7,962 nt of DNA from positions 1-7,962 of the forward strand of contig JAMOQA010000485.1 of the NCBI GenBank assembly GCA_027064265.1, given 5' to 3'. Below, in pieces: positions 1 to 5,289 of the stretch. Each line of letters begins with the position of its first letter. Within the stretch, counting starts at the first letter, position 1. The notes under the pieces are model-generated. The model was given only the letters and a program-made list of their open reading frames with translations, did no database searches and was not told the origin of the DNA. The translations under genes were made by a program, and so were the position numbers. This stretch comes from Acidobacteriota bacterium. GTDB taxonomy: Bacteria; Acidobacteriota; Polarisedimenticolia; J045.

Positions 1-3
1 CCG

Positions 4-1065
4 ATGCCGAAGGCCGCCCTGCTCGTCGCCCCGCGCCACCTGGAGATCCACGACCGGCCCCGCAAGCCCCTCCATCCCGGGGAGGTCCGGGCCCGGGTGC
101 TCCGGGCGGGGACCTGCGGAACCGACCTCGCCATCTGGTCCGGGAAGTACCTCGTCCCGCTCCCGCTGGTCCTCGGGCACGAGTGGGTCGGCGAGGTCGT
201 CGAGGTCGGCCGGCCCGAGGACGAGCGATGGCTCGGGAAGCGGGTCACCGCGGAGATCAACAACCACTGCCTCGCCCGCAACGACCCGGAACCCTGCGCC
301 ATGTGCACCGCCGGGATCCCCGTTCACTGCCTGAAGCGTTCGGTCACCGGGATCATCTCCCACGACGGGGCGTACCAGGAGGAGATCGTCGTTCCGACCG
401 GGGCGCTGCACGAGTTGCCCGGCGAGTTGAGCCTCGAGGAAGGTGTCCTGGTCGAGCCGCTGGCGGCGGCCCTCGAGACCTTCGAGATGCGCCCGCTCAC
501 GCCCGGGGAGTACGTGGTCGTGCTCGGGGCGGGGCGGCTCGGCGCCCTCGTCGCGATGGTGGCGAAGGGGCTCGGAGCGCGGGTGCTGGCGGTGACCCGG
601 ACGGGCCGGCGGGACGCCCTCTTCGAGCGCCTGGGGATCGCGACGTTCCACTGGGACGTCACCCAGCGCGTTCCGCCGCCGAACCCGCTGGACTTCGCCG
701 GGTCACCCCTGCGGGACCGGGTGCTCGCGGAGACCGAGGGACGGGGCGCGGACGTGGTCGTCGAGGTGACCGGCCTGGTCCAGGGGATCTGCACGGCGGT
801 CGACCTCGTGCGTCCGCGCGGGACCGTCTGCCTGAAGTCCACGCCGGGGAACTCGGTGACCAGCTTCGGGATCACCCGTATCGTGGTCCACGAGATCCGG
901 CTCCAGGGGTCCCGGTGCGGTCCCTTCGACGAGGCGATCCGGTTCCAGCTCGAGCAGCGCCTGCCGCTGGCCGACCTGATCGAGGAGCTCTACCCCCTCG
1001 AGCGGGCGAGCGAGGCACTCGAGCGGGCCCAGGAGGCCGGCAAGATCGTCCTGACCATGGAGTGA
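4..1065 (+). CDS. Zinc-dependent medium-chain alcohol dehydrogenase-like protein
   Basis: This 353-residue protein is a complete member of the zinc-dependent medium-chain dehydrogenase/reductase superfamily. The N-terminal catalytic domain shows Cys38 in a CGTD motif and His59-Glu60 in GHEWVGEVVEVG, the usual catalytic zinc ligands, with Glu151 in EPLAAALE. Cys89, Cys98, Cys101 and Cys109 look like a structural zinc lobe. The first cysteine is unusually far from the second: the spacing is C-x8-C, where the classical lobe has C-x2-C. The Rossmann domain carries GAGRLG at 175-180 for NAD(P) binding. The start fits the family, whose members often begin MKAA. However, only three bases lie upstream in the window, so no ribosome binding site can be seen and a slightly earlier start is possible. 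The protein should be cytoplasmic and oxidise an alcohol or polyol, or reduce the matching carbonyl. The substrate cannot be told. The downstream gene is convergent, so this gene ends its own unit at the hairpin array. Confidence 0.9.
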   Translation: MPKAALLVAPRHLEIHDRPRKPLHPGEVRARVLRAGTCGTDLAIWSGKYLVPLPLVLGHEWVGEVVEVGRPEDERWLGKRVTAEINNHCLARNDPEPCAMCTAGIPVHCLKRSVTGIISHDGAYQEEIVVPTGALHELPGELSLEEGVLVEPLAAALETFEMRPLTPGEYVVVLGAGRLGALVAMVAKGLGARVLAVTRTGRRDALFERLGIATFHWDVTQRVPPPNPLDFAGSPLRDRVLAETEGRGADVVVEVTGLVQGICTAVDLVRPRGTVCLKSTPGNSVTSFGITRIVVHEIRLQGSRCGPFDEAIRFQLEQRLPLADLIEELYPLERASEALERAQEAGKIVLTME

Positions 1066-1092
1066 CCGCGCGACCCGCCGCCGAGTTCGAAC

Positions 1093-1190
1093 CGTAGGGG
1101 TCCAGCGTACTGGACCCGTGCCGCGCGGAGCGCGGCCGATGGGCGCCGCTTCGCGGCGCACGGGCGCAGCACGCTGCGCCCCCGCGGGAA
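1093..1190 (+). repeat. Composite four-hairpin unit, copy A
   Basis: The order is box CGTAGGGG, hairpin 1 (GGGTCCAG-CGTA-CTGGACCC), linker CCCGTG (overlapping the arm ends), hairpin 2 (GCCGCGC-GGA-GCGCGGC), a short centre GATGG, hairpin 3 (GCGCCGC-TTC-GCGGCGC), linker CACGGG, and hairpin 4 (GGGCGCAG-CACG-CTGCGCCC). The two linkers are inverted relative to each other, so the whole unit is itself a loose palindrome. A copy lies in the opposite orientation at 7257-7357. Bases 1145-1189 match the reverse complement of 7257-7301 at 44 of 45 positions. The pure G+C stems lack a T tract, so classical intrinsic termination is possible but not shown. Confidence 0.88.
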
Positions 1191-1209
1191 TCGACGAGAC
1201 GCGTAACCT

Positions 1210-1351
1210 GTAGGGGCGCCCGGCAGGGCGCCCGCATCCGGCAACGCATCCCGTCGCCGGCACCGCGTGCGTCCATCGCCGGCGGGCGGCCTTCCGGCCG
1301 CCCCTACGGGAACCCGCGAGACGCTCGACCCGTGCCGCGCGGAGCGCGGCC
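1210..1351. repeat. Degenerate and truncated repeat units at the end of array A
   Basis: After a spacer with GAGACGC at 1196-1202, a second GTAGGGG box at 1210-1216 overlaps a hairpin with arms GGGCGCCC and loop GGCA (1214-1233). Bases 1234-1283 are not clearly part of the known modules, although GCCGGC occurs twice. A hairpin with arms GGGCGGCC/GGCCGCCC and loop TTCC (1284-1303) then runs into an inverted box CCCCTACGG. The spacer after it (1301-1324) jumps straight into the 3' arm of a hairpin 1-like stem (GCTCGACCC) and the CCCGTG linker. This looks like an internal deletion joining two units. The final hairpin (1334-1350) ends four bases before the peptidase stop codon. Confidence 0.75.
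1334..1350 (-). terminator. Candidate terminator hairpin just after the M1 peptidase stop
   Basis: Seven perfect G+C pairs (GCCGCGC/GCGCGGC) close a three-base loop four bases beyond the peptidase stop codon. The stem is symmetrical, so it could also act on transcripts arriving from the dehydrogenase. No T tract follows on either strand, so this is not a canonical intrinsic terminator. It could instead protect a 3' end or slow the polymerase. Confidence 0.35.
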
Positions 1352-1354
1352 AGG

Positions 1355-3130
1355 TCAGGAAGCGAGGATCGCCTCGATGCCGGTGCGGGCGATCGGGTGG
1401 TAACGGTCCTTCGCCTCCTCGAAGACCTCCCGGGCGAGGGCGCGGGTCTCCTCGCGGGCGACCAGCGCCTCGTAGAGGGGCTTCAGGTACTTCATCCGGC
1501 CGACACCGAGGAGCACCTCGCGCACGCGCGGCAGGGCCGGCTCGTACCCGGAGCGAGCCGCCAGCACCAGCCAGTTGACCAGGATCTCGTAGTTGCCGGA
1601 ACCGGTCAGGCCGAAGGTCTCGTCCAGGCGGCGACAGGCGTCGGGGTCGATCTCCCTGGGGAGGCTCTTCAGGAAGATCTGCCACTCCTCGGGTGACCAG
1701 CCGTCCGTCTCGTCCCGGGTCGGCAGCATGCCTTCCGAGGTGAACCGCTCGACCAGCGCCTCGACCTTCTCGAGCCGCTCGGAGCGGAACTCCGGGCAGT
1801 TGTCCGGGAGCCCGGTTCCCTCGATCCACTCGTCCGCGCGCACCTTCTCCGCCACGCCCGGGAGCTGCTCGTCGAAGAAGGCCCGGAACTCCTCCGTCGT
1901 GATCGACTGGAAGCGGAACGTGCGGATGTACTCGCCGAGGAAACGATCCCAGGCCTCGCGGCCGATCGTCCGCTCGACGAGCGTCAGGAAGAGGAACCCC
2001 TTCTCGTAGGGGACCAGGGAGTAGACGGAGTCCGGGTCGATCCCGGCGAGATCCGTGTGCAGCCTGGTGAACGGCGAGTCCATGCCGAAGCGTTCCATGT
2101 CCTCGAGGAGGGACCGGTAGCCGATGACCGCGTGCAGGGCGGCGTATTCCTCGCCCTCCAGGGCCTCGAGGATCCGGCGCTCGGCGTAGACGGTGAACCC
2201 CTCGTTGAGCCAGAAGTCGTTCATCGTCGCGTTGGTCACCAGGTTCCCCGTCCAGGAGTGGGCCAGCTCGTGGGCCGCCACGTTGACGAGGGACCGGTCG
2301 CCGGCGAGGAGCGTCGGCGTGAGGAACGTCAGGCGCGGGTTCTCCATCCCGCCGTAGGGGAACGCCGGCGGGAGCACCAGCATGTCGAAGCGGTCCCACT
2401 CGTAGGGTCCGAACAGCTTCTCCGCCTCCCGGAGCATGTCCCCGATCCCGGCGAACTCCCAGGCGGCCGCCTCGAGGACCTCCGGTTCGGCCCAGATGCG
2501 GCAGCGCGGGTCGAGGTCGCGGGAAGCCAGGTGGCCCACCGCCAGGGCGAGCAGGTAACTCGGGATCGGTTGGGGCATCTCGAACCGCCAGGTGCGCGTA
2601 CCCGGCCGGGGACCGGGGCCGTCGCCCACGCTCGCCGCCGACATCACGGCGACCAGGGGCTCCGGGACGGTCACGTTGGCCGTGTACCGCACCCGCACCC
2701 GCGGGCTGTCCTGGAGCGGCACGATCGTCCGGGCATGGATCGGCTGGCACTGGCTGAAGACGTAGGGGTGTTCGCCTCCCGCGGTCATGGGGGGCGAAAG
2801 CCACTGGAGGGCGAGGGCTCCCGGGGAGGTCCGGTACCGGACGCGCACCCGGGCGGTCGGTTCGCCCCGCTCGATCCGCAGCGGCGTGCCGAGCACGGGG
2901 TCCGCGTCGCCGAGGGACCAGGGGAGGTCGCGTCCTTCCCCGTCCGTCACCTTGAGGATTTCCAGGTCCCGGGTGTCGAGAACCAGCGTTCCTTCCCGCG
3001 GTTCGGCGAAGTGGAGCGTGGCGGTTGCATCGACCACGTGGGTGCCGAAGTCCAGGTCGAGGTCCAGGTGCAGGTGGCGGGCCACACCGTGGTCGGGATC
3101 GAAGAACGAGTGCGGATCGAGTCGGGGCAT
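1355..3130 (-). CDS. M1 family metallopeptidase, leukotriene A4 hydrolase/aminopeptidase B type
   Basis: This 591-residue zinc aminopeptidase has the full leukotriene A4 hydrolase-family layout and close to that family's usual length of about 610. Residues 1-200 form the N-terminal beta domain, which includes the FSQCQPIHARTIVP segment that lines the substrate pocket. The catalytic domain has the exopeptidase motif GGMEN (260-264), zinc site HELAH (287-291) and the third ligand Glu310 in WLNEG. Asp367, Tyr370 and Tyr375 match human Asp375, Tyr378 and Tyr383. The helical C-terminal domain keeps the carboxylate-binding RMK (545-547). No signal peptide is visible, so it should act in the cytoplasm and trim N-terminal residues from peptides. 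A physiological epoxide hydrolase role in bacteria is doubtful. An ATG 51 bases upstream (3181) is open but has no ribosome binding site. The chosen ATG has GGAGGA seven bases ahead. The gene is divergent from the kinase operon. Confidence 0.95.
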   Translation of the reverse strand: MPRLDPHSFFDPDHGVARHLHLDLDLDFGTHVVDATATLHFAEPREGTLVLDTRDLEILKVTDGEGRDLPWSLGDADPVLGTPLRIERGEPTARVRVRYRTSPGALALQWLSPPMTAGGEHPYVFSQCQPIHARTIVPLQDSPRVRVRYTANVTVPEPLVAVMSAASVGDGPGPRPGTRTWRFEMPQPIPSYLLALAVGHLASRDLDPRCRIWAEPEVLEAAAWEFAGIGDMLREAEKLFGPYEWDRFDMLVLPPAFPYGGMENPRLTFLTPTLLAGDRSLVNVAAHELAHSWTGNLVTNATMNDFWLNEGFTVYAERRILEALEGEEYAALHAVIGYRSLLEDMERFGMDSPFTRLHTDLAGIDPDSVYSLVPYEKGFLFLTLVERTIGREAWDRFLGEYIRTFRFQSITTEEFRAFFDEQLPGVAEKVRADEWIEGTGLPDNCPEFRSERLEKVEALVERFTSEGMLPTRDETDGWSPEEWQIFLKSLPREIDPDACRRLDETFGLTGSGNYEILVNWLVLAARSGYEPALPRVREVLLGVGRMKYLKPLYEALVAREETRALAREVFEEAKDRYHPIARTGIEAILAS

Positions 3131-3137
3131 GGCGAAC

Positions 3138-3143
3138 TCCTCC
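3138..3143 (-). promoter_or_regulatory. Ribosome binding site of the M1 peptidase
   Basis: On the minus strand GGAGGA lies seven bases before the ATG at 3130. This fixes the start at residue MPRLDPHSFF and excludes the longer frame beginning at 3181. Confidence 0.8.
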
Positions 3144-3240
3144 GGAAGTGCCCCCGGGCGGGGGGCCGGGAGCGCCATCATGCCGCCCGCGGGAGGGGGC
3201 GTCCAGCCGGGGGGCGGGTGGCTCCCGGGGCCGCCCGAAC

Positions 3241-3249
3241 ACTAGATTT
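3241..3249. promoter_or_regulatory. AT-rich island, possible shared -10 region of divergent promoters
   Basis: The 146-base gap between the divergent starts is almost pure G+C except for ACTAGATTT. Read on +, TAGATT (3243-3248) resembles a -10 hexamer about 30 bases before the kinase start. Read on -, TCTAGT overlaps it and could serve the peptidase with a leader of about 110 bases. No convincing -35 box is seen for either, so this rests on composition and position only. Confidence 0.25.
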
Positions 3250-3263
3250 CCCGGGGGATCTGC

Positions 3264-3268
3264 GGAGG
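3264..3268 (+). promoter_or_regulatory. Ribosome binding site that decides a TTG start for the first kinase
   Basis: GGAGG lies eight bases before TTG at 3277. No ATG lies in frame between here and the first PAS domain, and the only other near candidate, GTG at 3307, has no such site. Confidence 0.7.
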
Positions 3269-3276
3269 CGATCGGC

Positions 3277-5289
3277 TTGTCCGGAAAGGGCCGTGAACCG
3301 TTCCAGGTGCCCGGCGAGGACGTCCTCGATCCACGCGTCCTGCACCGGGCCGTGGAACAGGCGCCGGCGTCGGTGGTGATCACCGACCCCAGCGGGAGCA
3401 TCGCCTGGGTGAACCCGTGGTTCTCGCGGACCACGGGATACTCCCGCGAGGAGGCGCTCGGCCAGAACCCGAGGATCCTCAAGTCGGGGGTCCACCCCGA
3501 GTCGTTCTACGAGGACTTGTGGCGAACGATCTCCTCCGGGAAGACGTGGCACGGAGAGTTCTGCAACCGGCGGAGGGACGGCTCCCTCTACTGGGAACAC
3601 GCGACCATCTCGCCGGTTCTCGACGCGAAGGGGCACGTCACCCACTACGTCGCCGTGAAGTTCGAGGTCACGGAGAAGAAGGAAGCCGAGCGGATCCTGG
3701 CGGAGAGCGAGCGCCGGCACCGGACGATCATCGAGACGATCATGGACGGCCTGTTCATCGTCGACGAGCAGGGCCGGGCCCTCTTCGCCAACCCCGCCGC
3801 CGGGCGAATGCTGGGGCTCCCGCCCGAGGAGATGCTCGGTCGCGACGTCACGGAGTTCGTCCGGCCCGGCCAGGAGCACGTGATCGAGGAGGAGCGCGCC
3901 CGCCGTCGGGCCGGGCTCTCGAGCACCTACGAGCTCATGGTCCGGACCGCCACCGGCGAGGACAGGATCTTCCTGCTCAGCGCCGCCCCGTTGCAGTGCG
4001 AGGGCGTCGAGGAAGCGCACACCGTCGTCGTCGTCGTCCGGGACGTCACCGAGGACCGGCAGAAGGCCGAGGAACTGGAGCGCGCCCGCGAGGAGGCGAT
4101 CGCCGCCTCCCGGGCGAAGACCGAGTTCCTCGCCAACGTCAGCCACGAGATCCGCACCCCGATGAACGCGATCCTCGGTCTCTCGGCCCTGCTTCTCGAC
4201 AGCTCTCTCGACCGCGAGCAGCGGGAGCACGTGCGGGACATCCGGACGGCGGCCGAAGGATTGCTCGCCCTGATCGGGGACATCCTGGACGTCTCGCGCC
4301 TCGAGGCGGGGCGCTTCGAGTTCCGGGAGGTGGACTTCCGTCCCGTCGAGATCCTGGCCGAGGTGGCGCGGATCCTCCGACCCCGCGCCCGGGAGAAGGG
4401 ACTGCATCTCGGGACCCGGTTCGATGGCAGCGAGGAATGCGTCCTCGTCGGTGATCCATGGCGCCTGCGGCAGGTCCTGATCAACCTGGTGGGGAATGCC
4501 GTCAAGTTCACGGAGGAGGGGGCGGTCCAGGTCGAAATGCGACTCCTGCCAGGGAAGGATGAGCAGTGTCGCCTGCACCTGGATGTCCGGGACACGGGCC
4601 CGGGGATCCCGCCGGAGGCCGGGGCGAAGATCTACGAGCCGTTCCGCCAGGCGGACGGCTCCCCGAGTCGCCAGCACGGGGGAACGGGCCTGGGGCTCGC
4701 GATCACCCGGCGGATCGTCGAGCTGCAGGGCGGGACGATCTCCCACGAGAGCGAACCGGGCCGGGGGACCGTCTTCCGCGTCGAGATCCCGTACCGAGTG
4801 GGTTCGGCCGACGAGGTCCGGGCCCGGGAACCGGTCGAGGAGGGAAAACTCGACCCACGGTCCGCGGAACCCCTGCGCCTGCTGCTGGCCGAGGATCATC
4901 CCGTCAATGCGAAGGTCGCCGCCCGGCTGCTCGAGCGCCGTGGTCACCGGGTGACGGTCGTGGGAGACGGCCGGGAGGCGATCGAGGTCCTGCGCCGCGA
5001 AGGAGGCGCCATCGACGTCGTACTGATGGACGTCCAGATGCCCGGCATGGACGGGCTGGAGGCGACCCGGCGGATCCGCGCGGGGGAGGCGGGTGAAGCG
5101 GTTCGTCGCGTGCCGATCGTGGCCCTCACCGCCCACGCGATGCGGGAGGACGAGGAACGCTGCCTCGCCGCCGGGATGGACGCCTACCTCTCGAAGCCCC
5201 TCGACCCGGACACCCTCTTCCGGGCCGTCGAGGGCCTCTGGCGGGTGGCGGCCATGGGGTTGGGAAAGGAGGCTGGAGGTGGCCGATGA
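3277..5289 (+). CDS. Cytoplasmic hybrid sensor histidine kinase (PAS-PAS-HisKA-HATPase-REC), first of pair
   Basis: The predicted protein has 670 residues and begins at TTG, chosen from its ribosome binding site. PAS 1 with its PAC tail spans about 20-135 and PAS 2 about 148-258. A charged helical linker leads to HisKA (about 284-350) with phospho-acceptor His290 in SHEIRTPMNAI. The ATPase domain (about 390-507) has N-box Asn403/Asn407, G1 box DTGPGIP (439-445), F-box Phe456 and G2 box GGTGLGLAI (468-476). The receiver (about 534-650) has acidic Glu539-Asp540, phospho-acceptor Asp585, Thr618 and Lys640. All key residues are present, so kinase and receiver should be active. No membrane segment or signal peptide is seen, so the signal is read in the cytoplasm. 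There is no Hpt domain, so an Hpt partner encoded elsewhere is expected. The open frame extends upstream to 3025, but that part runs antisense to the peptidase and is not protein-like. The next gene overlaps by four bases. Confidence 0.95.
   Translation: MSGKGREPFQVPGEDVLDPRVLHRAVEQAPASVVITDPSGSIAWVNPWFSRTTGYSREEALGQNPRILKSGVHPESFYEDLWRTISSGKTWHGEFCNRRRDGSLYWEHATISPVLDAKGHVTHYVAVKFEVTEKKEAERILAESERRHRTIIETIMDGLFIVDEQGRALFANPAAGRMLGLPPEEMLGRDVTEFVRPGQEHVIEEERARRRAGLSSTYELMVRTATGEDRIFLLSAAPLQCEGVEEAHTVVVVVRDVTEDRQKAEELERAREEAIAASRAKTEFLANVSHEIRTPMNAILGLSALLLDSSLDREQREHVRDIRTAAEGLLALIGDILDVSRLEAGRFEFREVDFRPVEILAEVARILRPRAREKGLHLGTRFDGSEECVLVGDPWRLRQVLINLVGNAVKFTEEGAVQVEMRLLPGKDEQCRLHLDVRDTGPGIPPEAGAKIYEPFRQADGSPSRQHGGTGLGLAITRRIVELQGGTISHESEPGRGTVFRVEIPYRVGSADEVRAREPVEEGKLDPRSAEPLRLLLAEDHPVNAKVAARLLERRGHRVTVVGDGREAIEVLRREGGAIDVVLMDVQMPGMDGLEATRRIRAGEAGEAVRRVPIVALTAHAMREDEERCLAAGMDAYLSKPLDPDTLFRAVEGLWRVAAMGLGKEAGGGR
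5275..5280 (+). promoter_or_regulatory. Ribosome binding site of the second kinase, inside the end of the first
   Basis: GGAGGT lies five bases before the ATG at 5286, within the last codons of the upstream kinase. Start and stop overlap as ATGA (5286-5289), the usual layout for translational coupling. Confidence 0.8.

Larger units (their letters stand above)
1092..1351. repeat. Intergenic hairpin repeat array A between convergent genes
   Basis: Almost all of the 289-base gap between the dehydrogenase and peptidase stop codons is made of G+C hairpins. They lie at 1098-1117, 1120-1136, 1143-1159, 1162-1181, 1214-1233, 1284-1303 and 1334-1350, each with 7-9 perfect pairs and a 2-4 base loop. 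Boundary boxes CCGTAGGGG (1092-1100) and its reverse complement CCCCTACGG (1301-1309) bracket most of the array. A 25-base stretch (1113-1137) that includes the second hairpin recurs exactly at 1327-1351. The same family recurs at 7257-7423. No open reading frame with protein-like content is seen here. I infer a REP/BIME-like palindromic family; whether it is mobile, structural or regulatory is open. Confidence 0.9.

Noticed and set aside
1092..1351. CRISPR array
   Set aside because: The repeats are palindromic modules of differing sequence and uneven spacing, with no constant repeat and unique-spacer pattern and no cas gene.
3150..3165. C5/G5 hairpin in the peptidase leader as a riboswitch or attenuator
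   Set aside because: It has only five pairs in a G/C run, and no conserved leader architecture is visible.
3131..3181. Longer peptidase start at 3181
   Set aside because: No ribosome binding site precedes it and the extra 17 residues are not family-like, while the ATG at 3130 has GGAGGA seven bases ahead.
3166..3228. Inverted repeat CCGGGAGC / GCTCCCGG in the divergent gap as an operator
   Set aside because: Eight bases of pure G+C bias separated by 47 bases can easily arise by chance here, and nothing else supports it.
3025..3276. Extension of the first kinase frame back to 3025
   Set aside because: The added residues overlap the peptidase 5' end antisense and look like shadow translation. 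TTG at 3277 has a good ribosome binding site.
990..5136. Long open frames on the opposite strand of the kinase and peptidase genes (for example 3178-5136 on - and 2057-3379 on +)
   Set aside because: They lie antisense to genes with clear catalytic motifs, are rich in Arg, Pro, Gly and Ala with no recognisable domain, and are expected where third positions are G or C.
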